Below are positions 16,363-22,867 of a stretch of DNA of 35,168 bases, in pieces. Positions within the stretch are counted from its first letter, which is position 1. Each line of letters starts with the position of its first letter. The stretch lies in NCBI RefSeq assembly GCF_003933965.1, contig NZ_RSAJ01000019.1, forward strand, positions 1-35,168. Direction: 5' to 3'. The translations under genes and the position numbers were made by a program. The DNA comes from Streptomyces sp. RP5T. GTDB taxonomy: Bacteria > Actinomycetota > Actinomycetes > Streptomycetales > Streptomycetaceae. The notes beneath the pieces are model-generated. The model worked only from the letters and a program-made list of their open reading frames with translations, did no database searches and had not been told where the DNA came from.

Positions 16363-17043
16363 TCACACGCGGGTCGCCCACACGTAACGGTGTTCCGGGC
16401 GGCCCGCGTCGCCGTATTTGAGGGTGAGTCTGGCCCGTCCCGTGCGCTCCAGGAGCTTCAGATAGCGCTGGGCGGTCTGCCGGCTCACCCCTGTCCGGTC
16501 GGCGATCTCCTGGGCCGACAGGGGCCCCTCGGCGGTCATCAGGGACCTGCGGACGAGTTCCACCGTCGTCGGGGAGTGGCCCTTGGGCAGATCGGGCTCC
16601 GCCGGTGAGGAGAGAGCGCCGAAGATGCGGTCGACCTCCGCCTGTTCCGCCTCGCCGCCGCCGTCCAGGGTGCGCCGCAGCTCGGCATACGCCTCCAGCC
16701 TGGCCCTGAGGCCCGCGAACGCGAACGGCTTGACCAGGTACTGCAGCGCGCCATGGCGCATCGCCGCCTGCACGGTCGTCACGTCCCGGGCCGCCGTCAC
16801 CATGATCACGTCGGTCTGGTGGCCGCGTCGGCGCATCTCCTGGACGACCGCGAGGCCCGTCTCGTCGGGCAGGTAGTGGTCCATGAGGACCAGGTCGACA
16901 TGAGGGAGGCTCTCCAACTGGCGCAGCGCGTCGGCGGCACTGTGCGCCTCGCCCGCCACGTGGAAGCCGGGCACCTTCTCGACGTAGGCGGCGTTGACGC
17001 GCGCCACGCGGGTGTCGTCGTCCACGACCAGGACCTCGATCAT
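16363..17043 (-). CDS. CitB/DcuR-type response regulator (paralogue 2, with cognate kinase)
   Basis: A 226-residue regulator with the same architecture as the protein at 12642-13334: receiver (MIEVLVVDDDTRVAR, phosphoacceptor Asp55 in LVLMDHYLPD, LVKPF), a linker with VDRIFGALSS, a helix-turn-helix (LSAQEIADRTGVSRQTAQRYLKLLERTG) and the ending YGDAGRPEHRYVWATRV. By eye the two are more than half identical over their full length. The ATG (complement of 17041-17043) overlaps the kinase stop by one base (TGATG), so it is coupled to the kinase gene upstream on the same strand. It should bind DNA when phosphorylated; the divergent-promoter repeat at 13388-13419 is a candidate target. Confidence 0.94.
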   Translation of the reverse strand: MIEVLVVDDDTRVARVNAAYVEKVPGFHVAGEAHSAADALRQLESLPHVDLVLMDHYLPDETGLAVVQEMRRRGHQTDVIMVTAARDVTTVQAAMRHGALQYLVKPFAFAGLRARLEAYAELRRTLDGGGEAEQAEVDRIFGALSSPAEPDLPKGHSPTTVELVRRSLMTAEGPLSAQEIADRTGVSRQTAQRYLKLLERTGRARLTLKYGDAGRPEHRYVWATRV

Positions 17044-18716
17044 CACGACTCCTCCTCGGTGGCCGCCTGCCGGGCGGTCGATGCGGTGAGCGCCGGCTGC
17101 GGCTCGGCCAGTGCGTCGGGCAGGACGACGGTGAACTGCGCCCCGCCGCCGTCGGCCTCGCCGACCGTTGCGCTGCCGCCCTGGCGTTCGGCGAGCTTGC
17201 GCACCAGGGAGAGGCCGAGGCCGCGTCCCCGGTGCGCGGGGGGCTCCTTGGTGGACCAGCCCTCGGTGAAGACCAGCTCCCGCTGCTCGACCGGGATTCC
17301 GGGCCCGGTGTCGCGCACTCTGAGAACCGCGGTACGGCCCTCCGCGCGCAGTTCGACCTCCACGCGCGCGTGCGGTGCGCCGCCGACGGCGTCCAGGGCA
17401 TTGTCCACGAGGTTGCCGACGATCGTGACCAGACCGCTCGGGTCGACCAGCCGGTCCGGCAGCCGGGTCCCGTCGGAGATCCACAGGGCGACCCCGCGCT
17501 CGGCGGCCACGGTCGCCTTGCCCACCAGCAGCGCGGCGAGCAGCGGGTCCTCGATCTTCTCGGTGACCTGCTCCGCGGTGGCCCGGTGGTCGCCGACGAC
17601 CTCTCCCACGAACTCCACGGCGTCGTCGTACATCTCCAGCTCCAGCAGCCCCAGGAGCGTGTGCATACGGTTGGCGTGCTCGTGGTCCTGTGCGCGCAGG
17701 GCGTCGATGAGACCGTGGGTCGAGTCGAGTTCCCGGCCGAGCTGCTCCAGCTCGGTGCGGTCGCGCAGGGTGGCGACGGCACCGCCGTCGTCGGTGGGCA
17801 TGCGGTTGGCGACCAGCACCCGCTGGCCCCGCACGGTGACCAGATCGGTGCCCGTCACCCGTCCGGCCAGGACGTCGGCCGTACGGCCGTCCCCGAGCGC
17901 CTCGTCGGGGGAGCGCCCGACGGCCTCGTCGCCGATGCCCAGCAGACGCCTGGCCTCGTCGTTGAGCAGGCGGATCCGTCCGGCGCGGTCCAGCGCGACG
18001 ACGCCTTCGCGGATGCCGTGCAGCATCGCCTCGCGCTCGGAAAGGAGCGCCGAGATGTCGGAGAAGGCCAGGTCGCGGGTCTGCCGCTGGACCCTGCGGG
18101 AGATGAGCCAGGCTGCCAGCGCGCCTACGGCGAGAGCCCCGCCGGCGTAGGCGAACAGGCCCGGGATCGCGTGGATCAGACGGGCGCGCACGCTGTCGTA
18201 GGCGATGCCGACGGAGACCGCTCCGACGATGTGGTGCCCGCTGTCGTACAGCGGCACCTTGCCGCGGGCGGTGCGGCCCAGCGTGCCGCTGTCGATCTGC
18301 ATGATCTCCTTGCCGCCCAGGGCCTGGCCCGGGTCGGTCGAGACGATCCTGCCCACCTCGCTGCGGGTGGGGTGCGACCAGCGGACGCCTCGCCAGTCCA
18401 TCACCACGACGTACTCGGCCCCGGTCGCCCTGCGGATCCTCTCGGCCTCCCGCTGGACGGGGCCGTCGGGCAGCGGGGGCGTGTCCTTTACCTGCTCGGC
18501 GATCTGCGACTCCGCGGCGGTGGTCTGGGCGATGGCCAGCGCCCGGCGCATCGCCTGGTCGTCCAGCTGGTTGCTCAGGGGCGCGAGGAACAGTCCGGTC
18601 GCGAGCACCGCCACTCCCGCGGCGATCGCCAACTGCATCAGAAGTACCTGCGAGAACACCCGGCGGGGCAGTCCGAGGCGCAGGCGGCGGGCGGGGGCAG
18701 TGCGGCTCATACCCAT
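17043..18716 (-). CDS. CitA/DcuS-family sensor histidine kinase
   Basis: A 557-residue membrane kinase. Transmembrane helix 1 is at about 21-46. A periplasmic Cache (CitA-like PAS) domain covers about 47-178, TM2 181-206, a cytoplasmic PAS about 222-320, the phosphoacceptor helix has DHEHANRMHTLLGLLEL with His345, and the ATPase domain has VGNLVDNALDAV, DTGPGIP and GRGLGLSLV. In the Cache domain the residues known to contact citrate in Klebsiella CitA have counterparts: Arg112 and His115 (RWSH) and Arg151 and Lys153 (RGK). It therefore probably senses citrate or a related carboxylate. The ATG at 18716 lacks a clear ribosome site, and a second ATG lies two codons later. It is paired with the regulator that follows. 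Confidence 0.94.
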   Translation of the reverse strand: MGMSRTAPARRLRLGLPRRVFSQVLLMQLAIAAGVAVLATGLFLAPLSNQLDDQAMRRALAIAQTTAAESQIAEQVKDTPPLPDGPVQREAERIRRATGAEYVVVMDWRGVRWSHPTRSEVGRIVSTDPGQALGGKEIMQIDSGTLGRTARGKVPLYDSGHHIVGAVSVGIAYDSVRARLIHAIPGLFAYAGGALAVGALAAWLISRRVQRQTRDLAFSDISALLSEREAMLHGIREGVVALDRAGRIRLLNDEARRLLGIGDEAVGRSPDEALGDGRTADVLAGRVTGTDLVTVRGQRVLVANRMPTDDGGAVATLRDRTELEQLGRELDSTHGLIDALRAQDHEHANRMHTLLGLLELEMYDDAVEFVGEVVGDHRATAEQVTEKIEDPLLAALLVGKATVAAERGVALWISDGTRLPDRLVDPSGLVTIVGNLVDNALDAVGGAPHARVEVELRAEGRTAVLRVRDTGPGIPVEQRELVFTEGWSTKEPPAHRGRGLGLSLVRKLAERQGGSATVGEADGGGAQFTVVLPDALAEPQPALTASTARQAATEEES

Positions 18717-18784
18717 GACGGTACGGGCAGGCGCCGTATCCGCCGCAGGGGGTGTGGCATGGATCTCTTGATCAATGAGTTGAC

Positions 18785-18799
18785 CGGACCGCGGGTCCG
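18785..18799 (-). terminator. Short hairpin after the sucrase/ferredoxin-like gene
   Basis: CGGACC and GGTCCG with a 3-base centre sit directly beyond the stop of the minus-strand gene ending at 18801. Six base pairs only, so a weak terminator at best. Just beyond it, TTGATCAAT (18768-18776) precedes the kinase gene. Confidence 0.4.
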
Positions 18800-18800
18800 C

Positions 18801-19745
18801 TCAGCTCGCGAGCGCTGTCGACGTCCTCAGCTCGTGCAGCGCCACCACGTCCATCCGCGCGGGCGAGCCCAGCGCCGACGCCCCGCAGCTCTCCGGGCGG
18901 GGCGGCAGGGCGGCGGTCTGGGCCACCAGTACGCGCCAGTGACGGCCGTCGGCGTGCGCGACGGTCACCTCCCAGTGCGGGGCCGCGCCGTCCGTGCGCA
19001 CGACCGTCAGGGCCTCGGCCGCGTATTCGCGCGCTGCCGTGCGGACGGCCAGCTCGGCCGCCTGCCCGGGGCGCTGCCAGGCGGAGTTGCCGCGGCACCC
19101 CTCGACCACGATCCGGCCCTCCTGGACGCCGTGGAGGACTTCCTTGACGGCATGGGCCTCGGCGCGGCCGTAGGCGTAGCCGTACGGCAGGACGAGCAGC
19201 GTCGGGGAGAACCGGTGACCACCCAGATGGGTGACCTCCCAGGCGCCCTCGACGCCCGAGGCGGCCAGTTCCGCGGCGAGCGGCCGGCCGAGGAGCGCGC
19301 AACAGCGGTCCCGCTTGCCGTTGGTGCAGACGAGCGCGAGCGGATCGCCGGTGTGGGGGCGTCCGCCGAGCGCCGCGCCGAAGCTGCTGTGGTCGCCACT
19401 GCCGAGGGCGGCGAGGTCCAGGTCGAGCAGGTCCCGCGGATCGCGGGTCGTCGCACTGTGCAGCCACACGTTGCCGGGCGCGGTGTGGGCGGCGTACACC
19501 TGCCGGGTGGTGGGTGTGCCGCTGTCGGCGTGCCGGCCGGGGCGGCGGATGAGCGCGATGCGCACGCCCGTGTCCTTCGCCGCGGCTTCCAGGGCGCGGC
19601 CCAGCGCCGGGTCCAGGTGGCTCGAAGTGAGCGCCTTGGCGCCCCAGGGACCGGGCTGTTCCAGCAGCAGCCAGGTCCGCGCGGTGGCCGCGGTTCCGGA
19701 AACGGGCTCGTCGAGGTCGTGCGAGACCGTTGAGCAGGTACTCAC
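18801..19745 (-). CDS. Sucrase/ferredoxin-like bishistidinyl [2Fe-2S] protein
   Basis: A 314-residue cytoplasmic protein of the Suc_Fer-like family (thioredoxin-like ferredoxin fold). CTNGKRDRCC gives Cys140 and Cys149 (Cx8C), and THLGGH gives His173 and His177 (Hx3H). This Cys/Cys/His/His set matches what is published for yeast Apd1 and Aim32, which bind a [2Fe-2S] cluster with two cysteines and two histidines. Downstream, VLPYGYAYGR and CRGNSAWQRPGQAAE are also family-typical. The start is the GTG at 19745 (VSTCSTV). No ribosome site is possible because an iron-box-like palindrome ends one base upstream. A TAGGCT -10-like hexamer seven bases upstream suggests leaderless transcription. Likely role: iron-regulated electron transfer or redox protein; the partner is unknown. 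Confidence 0.88.
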   Translation of the reverse strand: MSTCSTVSHDLDEPVSGTAATARTWLLLEQPGPWGAKALTSSHLDPALGRALEAAAKDTGVRIALIRRPGRHADSGTPTTRQVYAAHTAPGNVWLHSATTRDPRDLLDLDLAALGSGDHSSFGAALGGRPHTGDPLALVCTNGKRDRCCALLGRPLAAELAASGVEGAWEVTHLGGHRFSPTLLVLPYGYAYGRAEAHAVKEVLHGVQEGRIVVEGCRGNSAWQRPGQAAELAVRTAAREYAAEALTVVRTDGAAPHWEVTVAHADGRHWRVLVAQTAALPPRPESCGASALGSPARMDVVALHELRTSTALAS

Positions 19746-19764
19746 AGAGGTGAGCCTAACCTGA
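19746..19764 (-). promoter_or_regulatory. Iron box (DmdR1/IdeR-like operator) at the start of the [2Fe-2S] gene
   Basis: The minus strand reads TCAGGTTAGGCTCACCTCT. The streptomycete DmdR1 iron-box consensus (TTAGGTTAGGCTCACCTAA, from memory) matches at 16 of 19 positions, including the entire AGGTTAGGCTCACCT core. It ends one base before the GTG and contains the putative -10 TAGGCT, so an iron-loaded repressor would block transcription directly. Confidence 0.75.
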
Positions 19765-19767
19765 CTC

Positions 19768-19795
19768 GGGGCGCGGCGACTTCCGGCCGCGCCCC
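19768..19795 (-). terminator. Terminator of the HTH-citrate synthase gene
   Basis: A perfect 10-bp stem (GGGGCGCGGC at 19768-19777, GCCGCGCCCC at 19786-19795) with an 8-base loop starts a few bases beyond the stop at 19798. It separates this gene from the iron-box promoter that follows on the same strand. Confidence 0.75.
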
Positions 19796-19797
19796 TT

Positions 19798-21060
19798 TCA
19801 GCGCTCCGGCAGTGGTTGCGGCGGCTTGGGGCCCACATAGGTGCCGCTCGGACGCATGCGCAGCGGGCGTTCGCCGTACTCCTCCAGCGCGTGGGCGATC
19901 CAGCCCGCGGTACGGGCGACGGCGAAGATCGTCTCGCCGGCCGTGGCCGGCATCCCGGAGGAGACGGTGAGGACGGCGAGGGCCAGGTCCACGTTGGCGT
20001 GCAGGGGGGTGTGGCGGGCGGTGGTGGCCACGATGTCCCGGGCCGCGAGGAGGGCGGGCTCGGCGCGCGGGATCTCCTCCAGGAGAGCGAACAGGGCACG
20101 CGCGCGGGGGTCCTCGCCCGGGTAGAGCCGGTGGCCGAGGCCCGGGATACGGCGACCGGCCCGCAGCTCCTGCGCGATCACGGGGGCTGCGTCGCCGTGG
20201 TCGAGCACGTCGAGCAACAGCTTGTGGGCCAGTCCGCTGGCCGCGCCGTGCAACGGGCCCTCCAGGACGCCCAGTCCCGCGGAGACGGCCGCGTACGCAT
20301 GCGCGCGTGCCGACGCGGCGACGCGTACCGCGAGGGTCGAGGCGGCGAGGTCGTGGTCGACGAGAAGGCCCAGTGCGGTGTCCAGGGCACGCAGGGACGC
20401 CTCGTCGGGCTTGCGCCCGCTTAGCCGTGTCCACAGCCGGGGCGCCAGCCGGACGTCGTCACGGCGGCGGTCGTGGAGCACGGGCGGCAGGGCGGCGACG
20501 AGCGTGGGGATGAGGGTCCGCGCGGTGCCGAGCACGGCTTCCTCGGAGAGGTCGAAGCGCACCGGGTCGGCCGCCGCGGCGGCGATCGCGGCGACGCGCA
20601 GCCGGTCGGTGGGACTCGTGTGCTCGGGCAGCGCGTCCACCGCGCGGCGGGCCGTGTCGACGGTGGCGTCGGGGGCGCTGAAGGTGACCCCGGGCCGCAT
20701 GTGTCCGGTCCAGAGCCACTCCGCGATCTCTTCGTAGCAGTGACGCGCGGCGAGTTCGGTCGCGTCGACGCCCCGGAAGTAGTAGCGGTCCCGGTCGATG
20801 AGCGTGATGCGGGTCCGTACGGACAGTTCGCCGCCGGAGCCCGTACTCCCGGCGCTCTCCCGGCGGTTGCGCCGGGCCAGGGCCTCCACCTCCTTCGCGT
20901 CGAAGGTGCTGCCCCGGCCGCCGGGGACGCGTCGGCTGCTGAGCTGACCGCGGCTCACGTAGGCGTACACGGTCTCGGGCTTCACGCCCAGCAGCTCGGC
21001 GGCTTCCCTGGTGCTGAGCCGGTGTTCCGCGGGGCCGGGGAGGGGGGCTTGATCGCGCAT
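19798..21060 (-). CDS. Citrate synthase with N-terminal helix-turn-helix domain
   Basis: A 420-residue two-domain protein. Residues 15-64 form an excisionase/MerR-type DNA-binding domain (STREAAELLGVKPETVYAYV, then the wing SRRVPGGRGSTFDAKEVEAL). After a Ser/Gly linker (68-79), residues about 82-412 form a citrate synthase domain with all expected catalytic residues: His235 (DHDLAAST), His271 (EGPLHGAA), His310 (GLGHRLYPGEDPRA) and Asp358 (HANVDLA). The enzyme would condense oxaloacetate and acetyl-CoA, or a related pair, while the N-terminus could bind DNA. The ATG (complement of 21058-21060) has no strong ribosome site. It is divergent from a second citrate synthase across a 112-bp region with a perfect palindrome, which it may recognise. 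Such fusions occur in other actinobacteria as I recall; their DNA-binding role is unclear. Confidence 0.94.
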   Translation of the reverse strand: MRDQAPLPGPAEHRLSTREAAELLGVKPETVYAYVSRGQLSSRRVPGGRGSTFDAKEVEALARRNRRESAGSTGSGGELSVRTRITLIDRDRYYFRGVDATELAARHCYEEIAEWLWTGHMRPGVTFSAPDATVDTARRAVDALPEHTSPTDRLRVAAIAAAAADPVRFDLSEEAVLGTARTLIPTLVAALPPVLHDRRRDDVRLAPRLWTRLSGRKPDEASLRALDTALGLLVDHDLAASTLAVRVAASARAHAYAAVSAGLGVLEGPLHGAASGLAHKLLLDVLDHGDAAPVIAQELRAGRRIPGLGHRLYPGEDPRARALFALLEEIPRAEPALLAARDIVATTARHTPLHANVDLALAVLTVSSGMPATAGETIFAVARTAGWIAHALEEYGERPLRMRPSGTYVGPKPPQPLPER

Positions 21061-21101
21061 AAGAGGTCACCGTATCCGCAGCCAGGTGGGTTGATTGATG
21101 T

Positions 21102-21120
21102 ATATTGATTCAATCAATAT
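21102..21120. promoter_or_regulatory. Perfect AT-rich palindrome between the citrate synthase genes
   Basis: ATATTGATTCAATCAATAT is a 9-bp perfect inverted repeat around one central base, the most AT-rich spot in the window. Additional half-sites adjoin it: GGTTGATTGAT at 21089-21099 and GTCAACC at 21134-21140. Its right end abuts the -35 TTGACA of the plus-strand gene. It is likely the operator of a dimeric regulator, possibly the HTH-citrate synthase itself. Confidence 0.75.
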
Positions 21121-21149
21121 TGACAGGGAATGAGTCAACCATGGACAGT
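21120..21149 (+). promoter_or_regulatory. Promoter candidate of the second citrate synthase gene
   Basis: The consensus -35 TTGACA (21120-21125) is followed after 18 bases by GACAGT (21144-21149), an acceptable HrdB -10. Transcription would begin near 21156, giving a short leader containing the ribosome site GGGAGGA (21163-21169). The palindrome overlaps the first base of the -35. Confidence 0.6.
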
Positions 21150-21172
21150 CTAATCAAGTCCAGGGAGGAATC

Positions 21173-22339
21173 ATGTCGGTCAACAGGTCCGCAACCACAC
21201 TCGTCGACGTACCGCGCGGACTCGCCGGAGTCGTCGTCACCGACACCGAGGTGGGGGATGTCCGGGGGCGCGAGGGGTTCTATCACTACCGCCAGTACTC
21301 GGCCGTCGAACTCGCCCGGACCCGCGGCTTCGAGGACGTCTGGCATCTCCTGATCCACGGCGAACTGCCGGACGCCGGACAGGCCGCGGCGTTCCGTGCC
21401 GAGACCGCGGGGCTGCGGCGGCTGCCGGAGGAGGTGCGGGCGGCGCTGCCGGCGATCGCGGCGGCGAGCGGGGGATGGGGGCCGCTGGCCGGGATGCGCT
21501 CCGCGCTGTCGCTGCTCGGTGCGGCGAAGGGGTTCCGGCCGGTCTACGACATCGACCCGGACGAGCGGCGCCGGGACACGCTCGTGGCGGCCGCGGCGGT
21601 GCCGACGTTGCTCACCGCGTTGCACCGGCTGGGCAAGGGGCTCGCGCCGGTGGAGCCGCGGGAGGACCTCTCGTACGCGGCCAACTACCTGTACATGCTG
21701 ACGGGTTCGGAGCCGGAACCGCAGCGGGCCCGGGCCGTCGAGCAGTACTTGATCTCAACCATTGATCACGGCTTCAATGCATCAACCTTCACGGCGCGGG
21801 TCATCGCGTCGACGGGGGCGGATGTGGTGGCGTGTCTCGTGGGGGCGGTAGGTGCCTTGTCGGGGCCCTTGCACGGGGGAGCGCCGAGCCGGGCGCTGGA
21901 CACCCTGGACGCGATCGGCACGCCCGACCGTATCGATTCCTGGATCCGTGAGCGGGTGCTCGCCGGGGAGCGGATCATGGGATTCGGTCATGCGGTCTAC
22001 CGCACGGAGGACCCGCGTTCCCGGATGCTCCGGGAGGTGGCCCAGCGGTTCGGCGGAGCCCGGGTGGACTTCGCCGTCGAGGTGGAACGCCAGGTGGAGG
22101 CGATCCTGGCCGAGTTGAAGCCGGGGCGGGAGCTGCACACCAACGTCGAGTTCTACGCGGGCGTGGTCATGGAGCTGTGCGGGCTGCCGCGCGAGATGTT
22201 CACGCCCACGTTCGCGGCCGCTCGGGTGGTGGGGTGGAGCGCGAACATCCTCGAACAGGCGGCGGACTCGAAGATCATCCGGCCGGTGGCGCGGTATGTG
22301 GGGGCCGAGGCGCCGGTGGCGGTGCCTCAAGTGGCCTGA
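21173..22339 (+). CDS. Citrate synthase (short bacterial/methylcitrate-type), second copy
   Basis: A 388-residue citrate synthase-fold enzyme with no DNA-binding extension. The ATG at 21173 follows GGGAGGA. Motifs: DHGFNASTF (substrate-binding His), SGPLHGGAPS (His234), GFGHAVYRTEDPRS (His273), and HTNVEFYAGVVMEL, where the catalytic Asp position is Glu326. The C-terminal MFTPTFAAARVVGW and the ending IIRPVARYVG are family-typical. It would feed acetyl-CoA (or propionyl-CoA) into citrate or methylcitrate. The stretch at 21743-21790 uses an unusual series of rare codons carrying TTGAT/ATCAA elements like those in its promoter. It ends in a bidirectional hairpin. Confidence 0.94.
   Translation: MSVNRSATTLVDVPRGLAGVVVTDTEVGDVRGREGFYHYRQYSAVELARTRGFEDVWHLLIHGELPDAGQAAAFRAETAGLRRLPEEVRAALPAIAAASGGWGPLAGMRSALSLLGAAKGFRPVYDIDPDERRRDTLVAAAAVPTLLTALHRLGKGLAPVEPREDLSYAANYLYMLTGSEPEPQRARAVEQYLISTIDHGFNASTFTARVIASTGADVVACLVGAVGALSGPLHGGAPSRALDTLDAIGTPDRIDSWIRERVLAGERIMGFGHAVYRTEDPRSRMLREVAQRFGGARVDFAVEVERQVEAILAELKPGRELHTNVEFYAGVVMELCGLPREMFTPTFAAARVVGWSANILEQAADSKIIRPVARYVGAEAPVAVPQVA
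21749..21787. promoter_or_regulatory. Intragenic TTGAT/ATCAA cluster in the second citrate synthase gene
   Basis: TTGAT occurs at 21749-21753 and 21762-21766, TCAAT at 21774-21778 and ATCAACC at 21781-21787. CATTGA (21760-21765) and TCAATG (21774-21779) form a 6-bp inverted repeat. The codons used (TTG, TCA, ATT, GAT, AAT, GCA, TCA) are rare in this GC-rich genome and cluster only here in the gene. The elements resemble the palindrome at 21102-21120, suggesting a second operator. Confidence 0.45.
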
Positions 22340-22350
22340 CCCGCGCCGAT

Positions 22351-22377
22351 GGTCCGGCACCGGAATGGTGCCGGACC
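22351..22377. terminator. Bidirectional terminator after the second citrate synthase gene
   Basis: A perfect 11-bp stem (GGTCCGGCACC at 22351-22361, complement at 22367-22377) with a 5-base loop lies between convergent stops. Confidence 0.92.
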
Positions 22378-22391
22378 CGGTTGGCCGCCGC

Positions 22392-22622
22392 TCAGCGAGG
22401 TTCGCCGGTTCTGCCGAGGCGTCGCAGGATCCGGGTCGGTAATCCCGGACGTGGAGTCGAGGCGCGCTCCTCAGGAGTTGCCTCCGCGGGTGGCATCACC
22501 ACACCGCTGCCCGAGTGTTCCTGATGGGGACGGGACTTGAGCGCGGCCACCAGACCTGTGACAGCGGTGACAATCGCGGCACCCGAACTGACGAGTGCGG
22601 CCGCCTGCTCGATGTCAGCCAT
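22392..22622 (-). CDS. Small putative single-pass membrane protein, unknown
   Basis: A 76-residue protein. Residues 6-29 are a hydrophobic Ala/Val-rich segment (AAALVSSGAAIVTAVTGLVAAL) that could span the membrane. The rest is polar and ends in a basic tail rich in Arg and Pro. The ATG (complement of 22620-22622) lies 8 bases beyond the stop of the gene upstream on the same strand, so the two are probably cotranscribed. I do not recognise a family. It is possibly the third gene of a small locus with the two that follow. Confidence 0.6.
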   Translation of the reverse strand: MADIEQAAALVSSGAAIVTAVTGLVAALKSRPHQEHSGSGVVMPPAEATPEERASTPRPGLPTRILRRLGRTGEPR

Positions 22623-22630
22623 GAGCCCGT

Positions 22631-22867
22631 CTAGACGTCCGGGATGTCGGTCTTGGCCCGCACCAGGGTCTCGCGGGTGATGACCACGATCCGTTCATAG
22701 TCGGCTCGTGCGGCGTCGGAAGGGAGCTCCGAATCGAGTTCCGCGGTGGCTTCGCGCCCGATGACAGCGAAGTCGCCGTTGCTGAGCTCGAAGATGTCGG
22801 GGCAGGTCGAGCCAGTGGCGCTGCCGCGCTCGCGAGGAGAAGCCCCGACACGTCGCACGATTTTCAC
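22631..22867 (-). CDS. Small conserved-looking acidic protein, unknown
   Basis: A 78-residue soluble protein beginning VKIVRRVGASPRERGSATG, with the central block CPDIFELSNGDFAVIGREAT and the end RIVVITRETLVRAKTDIPDV. It resembles small proteins I recall from many Streptomyces genomes, often near DUF6082 genes, but I know no function. One cysteine (residue 22) precedes the ELSNGDFAVIG strand pair. The start is the GTG (complement of 22865-22867); the ribosome site is weak. It is closely followed by the 76-residue membrane-type protein. Confidence 0.75.
   Translation of the reverse strand: MKIVRRVGASPRERGSATGSTCPDIFELSNGDFAVIGREATAELDSELPSDAARADYERIVVITRETLVRAKTDIPDV

Noticed and set aside
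21105..21353. Plus-strand frame overlapping the start of the second citrate synthase gene
   Set aside because: Lies in another frame over a clearly coding region; its ATG at 21141 has no ribosome site and the product has no sensible composition.
22627..22636. CGTCTAGACG palindrome considered as a DasR site
   Set aside because: Only the inner GTCTAGAC is shared; the flanking TG/CA positions of the dre pattern do not match and it lies at a gene end.
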